Source: a virus
Reading direction: 5' to 3' (one strand)
IMG/VR virus record: IMGVR_UViG_3300036985_001023
Location: 1 to 44,125 of that record
DNA: 44,125 nt
Part shown: positions 12,217-20,872 of the stretch, one piece after another
Numbering within the stretch: the stretch's first letter is position 1
Layout of the letters: every line of letters starts with the position of its first letter
Position numbers and translations under genes: made by a program
Notes under the pieces: model-generated
Seen by the model: the letters and a program-made list of their open reading frames with translations, nothing else
What the model was told of the DNA's origin: nothing
Databases searched by the model: none

Positions 12217-13580
12217 AATTTGGTAGAAGTACCGTTAAAACTACAAATCCACCAACAGATATTACTGTTAAACAAGAAAAACAGACACGTCCAAAGACTC
12301 CAGAGCGTATTGCTAAAGAGTCTAAGTACAACGCTGATTTAGAAGTATACAACAAATCTAAAGCTGATCAGTCTTCTGCTGAAGCTGAATACTCATCCAG
12401 TATGGGTAAGTATAACAAGAACATGAAGACGTACAATGAGATGCTTAAGACTGGAACTCCAATTCAAAGTCAGTGGGGAGCAAGTTTAAATAAAGAACAA
12501 CTGGCTAGGGTTAATGCTGCAAATCAGAGATCTAATCCAGGGATGCTATCATCTTCAAGAATTAGAGTACCAAAGGGAGGAGATCCAGAATCATTTACAA
12601 AAGATAGCGAAAATAATACAACTAAAGGACTTGGATTGCATTTACCTGAGTATGTAAAACCACAAGTTCCATCAAAGAGACAGACATCATCTGTTTCGGA
12701 GCCTGTTCAGGATTGGGAGGAAGACTATCTTCCAACAATGAAAGTTACAGGAATTTCAACTAAAAAAGGAAAGTTAATACCAGCAAAAGAGGATGTTACA
12801 TGGGAGGCTCCAGTAATGACAGAAAAAAAGGGATCTCGTATGGGATACACTAAAATAAAATCAGGCGGTGAAACTGGTGTTGAGGGAGCGGCACAGCCAT
12901 TTAATAAAAAGGCTGTTGGACCTAATAAAATAAAATACAACACTGAGCAACGAAGGTCTGCTGCATACTACGGAGACAACACTTCAACAGGTGAAAAAAT
13001 AACAGGTAAAACTGAATCAGAGTTGCGTCAGTTGAAGAAAGAGACAAGAGGAGAAGCTGGAAAAATGTTAAAAGAGGGTCGATTTGGAGATGCATTAACA
13101 ATAGGAAAGGACCTTTCTCAAATCAAAAAAGCAACTAGATATGCTAAAGATGCTGACTTGTCTGTAGGTTCAACAACAGGAGTTACTATGGAGGGTCAAG
13201 GGTCAAATCTACGTTACTTTACACCAGAGAAAACTAAAAAGGTTACTCAAGACGGTAGACAGGCAATGGGTGAGGGTGCCATGGCTGGATATAAAGAATT
13301 TCAGACTCAAGAAAAGGGGAAAGCTTTTAGAGCTCAGTCTGAAAACGCAGCCAATAGAAATAACATGTCAAAAAAACTTGCGGACGTTGCCACCGCAGCA
13401 GCTACACCAACTAGTTCTTTTTCTACATCCGCTATTACTAGAGGACAGATGAAGGATAAGTTTGCAACAGCAAACCCAACCGCTACTCCAAGACAGGTTC
13501 GGCAAGGAGTTCGGGCAGAAGCTGCTGCAAACAGACAGATAATTAAAGCTGTAGTATCAAAACAAAAGGAAAAACAATAA
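12207..13580 (+). CDS. Hypothetical low-complexity protein, 457 aa
   Basis: Rich in K, T, S, A, Q and G, with no cysteine that I can see and few large hydrophobic segments. Residues 10-80 (KTTNPPTDITVKQEKQTRPK and a helical KESKYNADLEVYNKSKADQS) look extended or coiled. The C-terminus is basic and alanine-rich. The composition fits a mostly unstructured virion or scaffold-related protein, possibly injected with DNA, but no family was recognised. A terminator follows at 13586. Confidence 0.55.
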   Translation: MALKFGRSTVKTTNPPTDITVKQEKQTRPKTPERIAKESKYNADLEVYNKSKADQSSAEAEYSSSMGKYNKNMKTYNEMLKTGTPIQSQWGASLNKEQLARVNAANQRSNPGMLSSSRIRVPKGGDPESFTKDSENNTTKGLGLHLPEYVKPQVPSKRQTSSVSEPVQDWEEDYLPTMKVTGISTKKGKLIPAKEDVTWEAPVMTEKKGSRMGYTKIKSGGETGVEGAAQPFNKKAVGPNKIKYNTEQRRSAAYYGDNTSTGEKITGKTESELRQLKKETRGEAGKMLKEGRFGDALTIGKDLSQIKKATRYAKDADLSVGSTTGVTMEGQGSNLRYFTPEKTKKVTQDGRQAMGEGAMAGYKEFQTQEKGKAFRAQSENAANRNNMSKKLADVATAAATPTSSFSTSAITRGQMKDKFATANPTATPRQVRQGVRAEAAANRQIIKAVVSKQKEKQ

Positions 13581-13585
13581 AAATT

Positions 13586-13608
13586 ACCCACCAATCGGTG
13601 GGTTTTTT
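13586..13608 (+). terminator. Rho-independent terminator after the 457-aa gene
   Basis: ACCCACC-AATC-GGTGGGT (7-bp stem, 4-nt loop) followed by TTTTTTG. It separates the first two right-arm genes from the chaperonin operon. Confidence 0.85.
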
Positions 13609-13630
13609 GTTTTATATGATAAAATTTTAC

Positions 13631-13638
13631 TAAATTTG
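13631..13638 (+). promoter_or_regulatory. Promoter -7 element TAAATTTG before groEL
   Basis: Exact TAnnTTTG, 16 bp ahead of the groEL ATG. A TTTG (13606-13609) in the tail of the terminator lies 21 bp upstream and could serve as the -33 element. Confidence 0.6.
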
Positions 13639-13654
13639 ACCAAAATATAATCAA

Positions 13655-15214
13655 ATGATAGTAAAACAAGTCTATTTTGGCGATGAAGGCCAGAAAAAAT
13701 TAAAAAACGGCATTAAAATTATCGCTGGGGCGGTAAAAAGCACATTAGGTGCCAGAGGTCGGACGGTATTAATAGAGTCAGAGAACCATGTAGGTGGTAT
13801 CACCGTAACAAAGGACGGTGTGACGGTTGCAAAGTCGATCAACCTGTACGACCCGACCGAGAACTTGGCCGTTATGATGATGCGTCAGGCTGCTGACAAG
13901 ACATCCACCGTTGCTGGTGACGGTACGACCACGTCAATCGTGTTGGCAGAGGCTATAATCAATGCGGCAGACGAGCACGTTGAGTCAAACACCAACGTGA
14001 TAGAGGTGATACGTGAGATCAACGACATAACGGCATCTGTTGTGGCTAGACTTGGCAAGATGAGCAAGAAGGTCAGCGGCAAGAAGCTATATGACGTGGC
14101 ATCGATCAGTGCAAACAACGACAAGCAGATCGGCAAGATGATATCCGATGCATTCAACGAGGTTGACATGGTTACCGTGGAGAACAGCATGAATTCTGAG
14201 ACTCATGTAGAGATTATTAGTGGCATGAAGATAGACCGTGGCTACACGTCTAAGTACTTCATCAACGACCACAAGAAGCAGGAGTGTGTGTTAGACAATC
14301 CATACGTACTGATCACAGATCACGAGATAAACAACCTATCAAACCTAGAGTCTATACTTGCACCAATTGTTAGCCAAGGAAGGTCGTTATTGATCATAGG
14401 CACGCTTGGCCAGAACGCAGTGAATACATTAAACGTGAACGTAGCACAGGGCAAGATTAAGGCGTGCAACATTATACCACCATCGTTTGGATATAGGAAG
14501 AAGGATCTGCTAGAGGACCTGGCCGTTGCGCTTGGCGGTACGTACCTATCTGAGGACACTGGAGACGACTTAACGCTTATTTCTATGTCTGACCTAGGAA
14601 GGGCATCTAAGGTCGTTGTGAAGAAGAATATGACGGTATTTATGAACACATCAGAGATGAAGGATGCTATCGACATGAGGGTAGCTGACCTGAAGCACCA
14701 GGTGTGGGAGACCACAGACGCAAACGACAGAGAGTTCTTAAAGGAAAGGATTGCAAACATATCTGGAGGTGTTGGCGTTATATATGTTGGTGCACTTAGT
14801 GACATCGAGCAAAAGGAGAAGAGGGACAGAATCGATGACGCTGTGTGTGCTGTGATGGCTGCGATGGAGGATGGGATACTTCCTGGAGGAGGTGTTGCAC
14901 TATTGAACTGTTTAGACTTGGTGATGGGCGACAGCATAGCTCAGAACATAATGTTCGATACGTTGAGCGCACCATTTGATCAGATACTTATAAATGCAGG
15001 CAAGGACCCACATGCTATTAAGCTAGAGTTGGCAGGCATGGGCGAGGGCTATGACGTAAAGAACGAGGTGTACGGTAACATGATGAAGATGGGGATTATA
15101 GATCCAACGAAGGTTACTAAGAACGCACTGCTTAACGCTGTGTCTGTGGCAACAACAATTATGAGTACAAACGCAATTATAACAAACATAAGAGACTATG
15201 AAGGTTCTAAATAA
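13655..15214 (+). CDS. groEL: Chaperonin GroEL (phage-encoded)
   Basis: 519 residues, against about 545 for bacterial GroEL. It would assemble into an ATP-driven folding chamber in the cytoplasm. Conserved features are TLGARGRTV (30-38), TKDGVTVAK (52-60), the ATP-binding GDGTTT (88-93, Asp89 equivalent to E. coli Asp87), and the catalytic aspartate at 395 in DDAVCAVMAAMEDGILPGGG. The usual Gly-Met-rich C-terminal tail is missing: the protein ends RDYEGSK. The coding sequence is richer in G and C than the structural genes, which may mean a separate origin. groES follows, overlapping by 17 bp, so the gene order is reversed from bacteria. It probably folds phage structural proteins. Confidence 0.97.
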   Translation: MIVKQVYFGDEGQKKLKNGIKIIAGAVKSTLGARGRTVLIESENHVGGITVTKDGVTVAKSINLYDPTENLAVMMMRQAADKTSTVAGDGTTTSIVLAEAIINAADEHVESNTNVIEVIREINDITASVVARLGKMSKKVSGKKLYDVASISANNDKQIGKMISDAFNEVDMVTVENSMNSETHVEIISGMKIDRGYTSKYFINDHKKQECVLDNPYVLITDHEINNLSNLESILAPIVSQGRSLLIIGTLGQNAVNTLNVNVAQGKIKACNIIPPSFGYRKKDLLEDLAVALGGTYLSEDTGDDLTLISMSDLGRASKVVVKKNMTVFMNTSEMKDAIDMRVADLKHQVWETTDANDREFLKERIANISGGVGVIYVGALSDIEQKEKRDRIDDAVCAVMAAMEDGILPGGGVALLNCLDLVMGDSIAQNIMFDTLSAPFDQILINAGKDPHAIKLELAGMGEGYDVKNEVYGNMMKMGIIDPTKVTKNALLNAVSVATTIMSTNAIITNIRDYEGSK

Positions 15215-15455
15215 ATATATTATCGTTGATAAATTAGTAGAAAAAAAGACCACCTCGAGTGGTCTTATAATGAGCGGAGATGAGTACAAGGACATGCGCT
15301 ACCAGTACGGTAATGTCATAAACTTTGGCCCTTTAGTTTCTGGTATGGAGATAGGGGACAAGATAATGTTCGACAGGGTGTCTGGTCACGAGGTCATTAT
15401 AGAGAACGATAGGATGTTCATTCTTCAAGAGAAGGATGTTGTTTGTGTTCTTTAG
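15198..15455 (+). CDS. groES: Co-chaperonin GroES (phage-encoded)
   Basis: 85 residues, slightly shorter than the bacterial 95-97. KYIIVDKL begins the barrel. The mobile loop at about 15-28 carries SGLIM in place of the GGIVL that docks on GroEL. GNVINFGPLVSGMEIGDKIM matches the second half of the barrel, and the end (ILQEKDVVCVL) matches the final strand. It caps the GroEL chamber. The start lies inside the groEL 3' end, so the pair is co-translated. Its 3' end overlaps by 38 bp the end of a leftward gene. Confidence 0.92.
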   Translation: MKVLNKYIIVDKLVEKKTTSSGLIMSGDEYKDMRYQYGNVINFGPLVSGMEIGDKIMFDRVSGHEVIIENDRMFILQEKDVVCVL

Positions 15456-15927
15456 CCTCCTTATTAATTCTTTTTATTGCTATGGCTAGAGTCTTCTGTG
15501 CGAATGTAGCGTTAGGTCTGAACACGATGTTCCTTCTTGGCGATTCGGGTATAGGCTCTAGCCCCATTAACTTTCTGTAGATACTGGCTACCATCTTCTT
15601 AGCCTTGAACGACAGCTCGTACATATCGTACTCTCCCTTTCTACGTTCTCTCCACTTTGATATAAATCCGTCACGCAGCAGTTTATCAAATCTTGCACGA
15701 TCCCAGCTCATAAATTTAGAGTACTCATGGAATTTAGATCTAGTGAACAAGTTCTCTGTATATAAAAACATTAGCATGTCCATATCTGCCTGTGACTTTA
15801 TGCCATAGTTGTGTATGGCCCACTTGCGTATTATACCCCAATTCTTCAGGAAGTCATACCTTACTTCCTTTCTTTGATATATTTTTTCTTTTCTTTTACT
15901 TATTACTTGTTTTATATTTGGAATCAT
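15418..15927 (-). CDS. Putative winged-helix DNA-binding protein
   Basis: 169 residues from Met at 15927 (MIPNIKQVISKRKEKIYQRK); an in-frame Met at 15954 is less likely because it overlaps the promoter. The middle (SQADMDMLMFLYTENLFTRS, then KFMSWDRARFDKLLRDGFIS, then a basic wing KWRERRKGEYDMYELS) follows a MarR-like helix-turn-helix plan. The C-terminal part (ESPRRNIVFRPNATFAQKTL) is basic. It is the only leftward gene within the right arm and converges on groES, so its RNA is antisense to the groES end. It may be a regulator or a DNA-binding virion protein. Confidence 0.55.
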   Translation of the reverse strand: MIPNIKQVISKRKEKIYQRKEVRYDFLKNWGIIRKWAIHNYGIKSQADMDMLMFLYTENLFTRSKFHEYSKFMSWDRARFDKLLRDGFISKWRERRKGEYDMYELSFKAKKMVASIYRKLMGLEPIPESPRRNIVFRPNATFAQKTLAIAIKRINKEAKEHKQHPSLEE

Positions 15928-15932
15928 TTGAT

Positions 15933-15959
15933 TATATTTGTGCTTAGAAAGCAAAGTTA
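15933..15959. promoter_or_regulatory. Overlapping divergent promoters
   Basis: A rightward TATATTTG (15933-15940) precedes ATG 15959. A leftward TAACTTTG (15959-15952) precedes ATG 15927. The two -7 elements face each other 11 bp apart, so the transcripts overlap at their 5' ends and the promoters should interfere. The product of the leftward gene could act here. Confidence 0.5.
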
Positions 15960-16324
15960 TGAAAAATAGAACTACATCTGTTACTACTGGCCCAAAAAAA
16001 ATGGAAAAGACTACTGGTAACTCTACTCCTCCTCCGTTAATTCAAGCACTTATACAGAAGGTAGAGAGTGATAGATTAAACTCTATACCATTTAAGAACT
16101 CTTCTATTAACGTATTTGATAAAAAACGTTACGATATATCTAGAGAGTTTGATGGACAAGAGGTACCTGGATCATTGACTGTTAGGCCTACCATTTCTGG
16201 CGGCACTGTCGAGACAGAGAGATTTGATATACCTGGAGCTGGAACAAATATGTCTAGAACTAGAATGAACGCTGAGGGTCAGCCTATGCGAAGGGTTGTA
16301 AGAGATAAGAACATTAATCAATAA
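15959..16324 (+). CDS. Hypothetical protein, 121 aa
   Basis: Start chosen at 15959 (MKNRTTSVTTGPKKMEKTTG), 18 bp after a promoter element; an in-frame ATG at 15938 overlaps that element. Basic, rich in T, S, P and R, with a central SREFDGQEVPGSLTVRP and no hydrophobic core evident. No family recognised. It begins a run of small basic proteins (15959-16915). Confidence 0.55.
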   Translation: MKNRTTSVTTGPKKMEKTTGNSTPPPLIQALIQKVESDRLNSIPFKNSSINVFDKKRYDISREFDGQEVPGSLTVRPTISGGTVETERFDIPGAGTNMSRTRMNAEGQPMRRVVRDKNINQ

Positions 16325-16336
16325 AAACAAATAAAA

Positions 16337-16495
16337 ATGAAAGCAAAATCAAAAATGGTTGCAGAAAAAAAGACTGGTGAAAAATATGCATCTAAGCCAG
16401 CGATGAAGAAACACGAGAAGATGGAGGGTAAGAAAGAGATGATGAAGGAGTACGGAATGAAGGCCGCAATGGCAAAGATGGCAAAGAAGAAGTAG
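16337..16495 (+). CDS. Lysine- and methionine-rich basic peptide, 52 aa
   Basis: 52 codons of which 18 are Lys and 9 are Met, ending MAKMAKKK. Composition suggests nucleic-acid binding, perhaps packed with the genome. The stop overlaps the GTG start of the next gene as TAGTG. No family recognised. Confidence 0.55.
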   Translation: MKAKSKMVAEKKTGEKYASKPAMKKHEKMEGKKEMMKEYGMKAAMAKMAKKK

Positions 16496-16713
16496 TGATT
16501 ATAATTAAGAGACACAAGGGCCTTGGTGATACTATAGCAGCTATCACCAAGGCAACTGGTTTAGATAAGCTAGCTACTGAAGACTGCGGATGCAATAAAA
16601 GAAAAGAGGCATGGAATAGTCCAGACCTATTAATAAATAAAATATTCTATGGGACAGAGCAAGACATCAAAGTTTTACGCAGAGAATCCGAAGGCAGCGG
16701 AGAAGAGGCGTGA
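16495..16713 (+). CDS. Small phage protein with CGC motif, 72 aa (GTG start)
   Basis: The start is GTG, joined to the previous stop as TAGTG. GLGDTIAAITKATGLDKLAT followed by CGCNKRKEAWN matches a small protein frequent in Bacteroidota phages, with a helical first half and a Cys-x-Cys-x-x-R/K end. Function unknown. The last 22 residues overlap the next gene by 65 bp in another frame. Confidence 0.6.
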   Translation: MIIIKRHKGLGDTIAAITKATGLDKLATEDCGCNKRKEAWNSPDLLINKIFYGTEQDIKVLRRESEGSGEEA

Positions 16714-16915
16714 GTACCAGAGGGATTTAAACAAGACAGAGGTTCAAAAAAAGTACAGGGCCGACCACAATAAAGCAAACAGAAAGGCAGGCACATATGG
16801 CAACGGTGACGGTGTGGATATGAGTTCAACAAAAAGTGGTAAATTTGTAAAAGAAAAAGCAAGTATAAATCGTGCTCGAAACGGATCTAACGGAAAGAGT
16901 ACAAAGAAAAAATAG
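16649..16915 (+). CDS. Small basic phage protein (RKAGTYGNGDG type), 88 aa
   Basis: SKTSKFYAENPKAAEKRREY, then ADHNKANRKAGTYGNGDGVD, closely follows a small protein widespread in aquatic phages, where N-R-K-x-G-T-Y-G-N-G-D-G is nearly invariant. Strongly basic, probably DNA- or RNA-associated. Function unknown. Overlaps the preceding gene by 65 bp; this motif makes it the surer of the two. Confidence 0.7.
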   Translation: MGQSKTSKFYAENPKAAEKRREYQRDLNKTEVQKKYRADHNKANRKAGTYGNGDGVDMSSTKSGKFVKEKASINRARNGSNGKSTKKK

Positions 16916-16938
16916 TAACTTTACAAAAAAAAATAATT

Positions 16939-17475
16939 ATGCCAGTAACAATACCAGCAGGAACAAAGTTTGAGGCTATTAAGTCTACAACTAATGTAAA
17001 CAGACGATCAGCGTTAGTAAACGCTAACGATCTAACCTATACCATCGAGGACATTGCTGCTGCGGCAGGAGGTGCTAAAGTAGCACAAGTTGAAATCACA
17101 CAAGCTGAAATATTAAACGCTTCAGGATTTTTAAAAGTATTAGTGCCTTCTGTAACTAATAAAATACTAATACCTATATCTTTAGCTGTATACAGAAAAC
17201 CAGGTGGTACTAACTATACCATTTTTAATTCAATAAGGTTACACACAATTATTGGGTTTAATTCTTCAAGTCTTGGTAATACAGCAGACGCTGCTTTTTC
17301 AGGCTCAACAGAAGGCTCTTTAGCGTTAACTTATGCTTTGTCACTTATTAATAATTTATCACCAAATAATAATTTGTCTTTAGTTTCGGGAACTGTATCA
17401 TCTCCAAGTACAATTTCAGGAGGAACAGGAGATTTAATTGCTTACATCACTTATATAGAAATAGATACTAACTAA
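16939..17475 (+). CDS. Putative virion protein, 178 aa
   Basis: MPVTIPAGTKFEAIKSTTNV, then ITQAEILNASGFLKVLVPSV, is rich in T, S, N and G, with alternating hydrophobic strands, like small beta-sandwich decoration or fibre-associated proteins. No named family. A near promoter element TAACTTTA lies about 16 bp before the start. Confidence 0.55.
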   Translation: MPVTIPAGTKFEAIKSTTNVNRRSALVNANDLTYTIEDIAAAAGGAKVAQVEITQAEILNASGFLKVLVPSVTNKILIPISLAVYRKPGGTNYTIFNSIRLHTIIGFNSSSLGNTADAAFSGSTEGSLALTYALSLINNLSPNNNLSLVSGTVSSPSTISGGTGDLIAYITYIEIDTN

Positions 17476-17511
17476 TAAATAAACGCATTAAAAACTATAA
17501 AAAATAAAAAG

Positions 17512-17772
17512 ATGGCATATCAAAAATTACAAGTATCAAGAGTTAGCGCAGTAGTAAATAGCGACACAGTTGACATTCCATATGTTGGAGATCCGTCATC
17601 TGTTTGGCCGTGTATATTATATTCTGGGTCTGGTGGTAACATAAGAGTTATGACCGCAGGTGGTGATGACGCATTATTTGTGGGTGTACCTGCTGGGTCA
17701 TTTGTACCCGTACAGGTTATAAGAGTATTTGCTACAGATACAGATCCTACTGACATTATGGCTTGTTGGTAA
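17512..17772 (+). CDS. Small virion-type protein, 86 aa
   Basis: MAYQKLQVSRVSAVVNSDTV, then DIPYVGDPS, GGNIRVMTAGGDDALFVGVP and PVQVIRVFATDTDPTDIMACW match a small all-beta protein common in phage structural clusters, usually near fibre genes. Exact role unknown (decoration or fibre-base protein). Confidence 0.6.
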   Translation: MAYQKLQVSRVSAVVNSDTVDIPYVGDPSSVWPCILYSGSGGNIRVMTAGGDDALFVGVPAGSFVPVQVIRVFATDTDPTDIMACW

Positions 17773-17773
17773 G

Positions 17774-18106
17774 ATGTCTATATCTGCCTCCATATCAGCT
17801 AGTGTTGGATCAACTCCAATTATTGATAGGCGACCAAGTGAGCCTGTTAATATTGATCCTCCTGTATTATCAGGTGATTTTTTAGTAGGGAATGTAGTTG
17901 CATGCAGCGAAGGTACATGGACAAACGATCCATTTGATTTTCAGTACCAATGGTACAGAGACTCAGTAGAGATAACGGAGGCTAATAGGCCTGATTACTT
18001 ATTAACTGGGGACGACAGAGGAACGACCATTAGTTGTCTTGTAACAGCTACTAATGATTTTGGTAGTGGATTTCGGTATAGCAATGAAGTCTTTATAAAT
18101 CGATAA
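17774..18106 (+). CDS. Ig-like domain protein, 110 aa
   Basis: Start placed at 17774 (MSISASISASVGSTP), 1 bp after the previous stop; an open frame reaches back to 17729. Residues about 28-108 form an Ig-like domain: PPVLSGDFLVGNVVACSEGTW, then FDFQYQWYRDS with the core Trp, and GTTISCLVTATNDFGSG with the core Cys. Such domains decorate virions and bind surface sugars weakly. Likely a decoration protein or fibre-base part. Confidence 0.65.
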   Translation: MSISASISASVGSTPIIDRRPSEPVNIDPPVLSGDFLVGNVVACSEGTWTNDPFDFQYQWYRDSVEITEANRPDYLLTGDDRGTTISCLVTATNDFGSGFRYSNEVFINR

Positions 18107-18120
18107 ATATATTTTTTATA

Positions 18121-18447
18121 ATGACTGGAAAATTCAGTAATCAAGGCGATATAATACCAGCTGGGACTATACTACATACGTGTCCGTTAAACAATATTAC
18201 TGAAATTACATACATGAGGTTTAACAACTCAGTTAACAACTACATCATAGATGTGTATAAGTATGACAGCTCTATATCTACAAATATAAACCTTTATAGA
18301 AAGAGTCTAACACTCGGAGATACTATTACTGATAGCATGTTGTACGTATTAAATCCTGGTGACTATATATACGTAGAGTGCAGTGTATCTGATACGACAT
18401 ACATTATAACTGGTCAAGACATGCCAAATATAAACATGATACGATAA
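18121..18447 (+). CDS. Small structural protein, 108 aa
   Basis: All-beta composition: GKFSNQGDIIPAGTILHTCP, RFNNSVNNYIIDVYKYD and YVLNPGDYIYVECSVSDTTY. It ends in a TAATG overlap with the fibre gene, so it is co-translated with it and may be a fibre-base or chaperone-like protein. No named family. Confidence 0.55.
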   Translation: MTGKFSNQGDIIPAGTILHTCPLNNITEITYMRFNNSVNNYIIDVYKYDSSISTNINLYRKSLTLGDTITDSMLYVLNPGDYIYVECSVSDTTYIITGQDMPNINMIR

Positions 18448-20861
18448 TGCAGGTAGTTGATGCGAATGGCAACATGTATGGCGATGACAATTTAGAGATA
18501 AATGACATCAACGGTAAGCCTAAGACTACGGGTGGTGGTGGTGGTAGTGTTACGTCAGTAGGCACAACTGGATTAATATCAGGTGGGCCAATTACAACTA
18601 CAGGAACCATCAGTACGTCTATGAATACCAATAAACTTGTTGGTAGAAGCACAGCAGGAACAGGTATAATGGAAGAAATTACTGTTGGTTCAGGTCTCAC
18701 ATTATCAGCAGGTACATTAACAAACACTGCAACACCTACACCACTTGGATATTATGGAGCTTGGCAAGATAATTTAATTCAAACTGCTGCTGCTAGTAAT
18801 ACAGGATATGCAATGATTTATAGAGTTGCTGATATTACTCCTAGTGGTATATCAATTGTTAATAATGGCAGTGGAAATCCTACAAGAATAACATTCGCAA
18901 ATACAGGTATATATAACATTCAATTTTCTTCACAATTTCAAAATCTAGCTAATTCTCCACAAGATGTAACTATATGGTTAAGAAAAAATGGTACTGATGT
19001 AGCAGGGAGTTCAGGAGTTGTAGGAATGGAGGCAAGAAAAAATCCAGGTGATCCATATCACACAATAGTAAGTTGGAATTATTTATTAAGTGTAGTTGCA
19101 GGAGAGTACTATGAATTAGTATGGAGTACAACAAACCATACAAACGTAGAAATGCACTCTTATGCAGCTGGTTCTCCTCCTCCATCAGCAGCATCAGTTA
19201 TTTTAACAGTTACACAACAATCTGGTATAATGGCAGGTACAGGCATTACTGCACTTAATAGTTTAACTGGAGCTGCTCAAACATTTGGTAACGACACGAA
19301 TGTTACTATGGTATCATCTGGAACTACTCATGCAATTACATGGGCTGGTACTCTAGCTGATAGTAGGATAGCTAGTGCATCAACTTGGAATGCTAAACAA
19401 GATGCGTTAGTTAGTGGTATAAACATTAAAACAATAAACTCTACCTCATTGTTAGGAAGTGGTGATATTGCTATCTCAAGCAGTTTAACCGTAGGTACAA
19501 CTCCTATAGCTTCAGGTACTATTGGTAGAATATTATTTCAAAATGGCAGTAATTTATTAGGACAAGACTCAGACTTATTTTGGGATAACACGAATAAGAG
19601 GTTAGGGGTAGGTGCAACTCCTAATACTTCCACTAGATTAGATGTAAGATCTCAGGGTGCATTAATTACTGATGTAGCATTTAGAGTTAGAAATAGTGCA
19701 AATACTGCTAATATATTAACAGTTAATGGCAAAGGACAAATTTGGGCAAATGGCTCAGGAGCAATAGGCACAAATACATCTTTTGGCGAACTTGCATTAA
19801 ACTCAAACACAACAGGTACAAATAACACTGCGTTTGGGTATAATGCAGGAGAATTAAATTCAACAGGAATATATAATGTTTTTTTAGGTTACGGGGCAGG
19901 GCAAAATGGAACAACGGCAGCATCTAGTATTTTTATAGGTACAAATGCAGGGCAAAATTCAAATGCTAACAATGGTATATTTATAGGTCAGTCAACAAGT
20001 TTAACAGGGGGCTTAGGTACGGTTTCCATTGGGTATGTAGCAGGTGCAGGAACAGGTACTCACAATGTATCTTTAGGTTATCAATCAGGGGTAGGAATGA
20101 CAACTGGAAGTACTAATATTCATATAGGATATAGAACAGTCACAAGTGGTATTACAACTGGAAATTATAATACTTTAATTGGTGGGGAGTGTGTTGTTGG
20201 TGCAGTATCAAACACCGCAGTTTTATCAGATGGACAAGGTAACATAGCTATAAGAAAAGATGCTAACAATTTTGTAGGGGTAGGATATACAGGAATTGCA
20301 ACATTAGGTGCAAAACTAGATGTAAGAGCACAAGGTGCACTAAGTACAGATTTAGCTTTTAGGGTAAGGAATAGTGCTGGTACTTTAGATATAATAAAAG
20401 CACAAGGAGATAATGAAATAAACATTAGGGCTAATTTATCGCTAGGTAATTTTGCAGCAGGCTCAACTAGAAAAGTTTATGTAGTTAGAGATGCTGAGAC
20501 TTTTGGTATTGATGTTGCTTGGGCAGGAGCTACTACTACAGGGGCAAGAATAACTAATAGTGGTACAGGAGCTAACACAGCATTATTGGTTAATAGTTTT
20601 AATGGCACTAGCAATTTAGCTATAGCAATTTCAAATGGTGATATATCAATGTCAGGAACTGCGGGAACTAAAATAGGAGTAACAACTGCTCAAAAAATAG
20701 GTTTTTGGAACGCAACCCCAATAGTACAGCCAACAACAGCAGTAGCTGCTGCTACATTTGTAGTAGGAGCAGGAACGGCAGTAAACACTGCGAGTACTTT
20801 TGATGGATATACATTAAGTCAAATTGTTAAAGCATTAAGAAATACAGGTATATTAGCATAA
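18447..20861 (+). CDS. Tail fibre with C1q-like and trimeric repeat regions, 804 aa
   Basis: Residues 1-40 form the attachment end with a GGGGGS linker. About 40-95 and 260-330 contain repeats typical of fibres (SVTSVGTTGLISGGPITTTG). About 95-255 (YYGAWQDNLIQTAAASNTGY, RITFANTGIYNIQFSSQFQN) resemble a C1q/TNF-like jelly roll. Two related units start near 398 and 624 (LDVRSQGALITDVAFRVRNS and LDVRAQGALSTDLAFRVRNS). Between them, 440-570 hold YadA-head-like turns (NTAFGYNAGELNSTGIYNVF). The end STFDGYTLSQIVKALRNTG is a conserved tip. It should be a trimeric host-recognition fibre. Codons from 18730 on are more A/T-rich than in the flanking genes, a sign of exchange. Confidence 0.8.
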   Translation: MQVVDANGNMYGDDNLEINDINGKPKTTGGGGGSVTSVGTTGLISGGPITTTGTISTSMNTNKLVGRSTAGTGIMEEITVGSGLTLSAGTLTNTATPTPLGYYGAWQDNLIQTAAASNTGYAMIYRVADITPSGISIVNNGSGNPTRITFANTGIYNIQFSSQFQNLANSPQDVTIWLRKNGTDVAGSSGVVGMEARKNPGDPYHTIVSWNYLLSVVAGEYYELVWSTTNHTNVEMHSYAAGSPPPSAASVILTVTQQSGIMAGTGITALNSLTGAAQTFGNDTNVTMVSSGTTHAITWAGTLADSRIASASTWNAKQDALVSGINIKTINSTSLLGSGDIAISSSLTVGTTPIASGTIGRILFQNGSNLLGQDSDLFWDNTNKRLGVGATPNTSTRLDVRSQGALITDVAFRVRNSANTANILTVNGKGQIWANGSGAIGTNTSFGELALNSNTTGTNNTAFGYNAGELNSTGIYNVFLGYGAGQNGTTAASSIFIGTNAGQNSNANNGIFIGQSTSLTGGLGTVSIGYVAGAGTGTHNVSLGYQSGVGMTTGSTNIHIGYRTVTSGITTGNYNTLIGGECVVGAVSNTAVLSDGQGNIAIRKDANNFVGVGYTGIATLGAKLDVRAQGALSTDLAFRVRNSAGTLDIIKAQGDNEINIRANLSLGNFAAGSTRKVYVVRDAETFGIDVAWAGATTTGARITNSGTGANTALLVNSFNGTSNLAIAISNGDISMSGTAGTKIGVTTAQKIGFWNATPIVQPTTAVAAATFVVGAGTAVNTASTFDGYTLSQIVKALRNTGILA

Positions 20862-20872
20862 AAAATAAAACT

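Noticed and set aside
13655-15455. groEL-groES as host sequence wrongly joined to the phage
   Set aside because: The flanking genes on both sides are phage-like, the gene order is reversed, and promoter and terminator spacing match the other late units.
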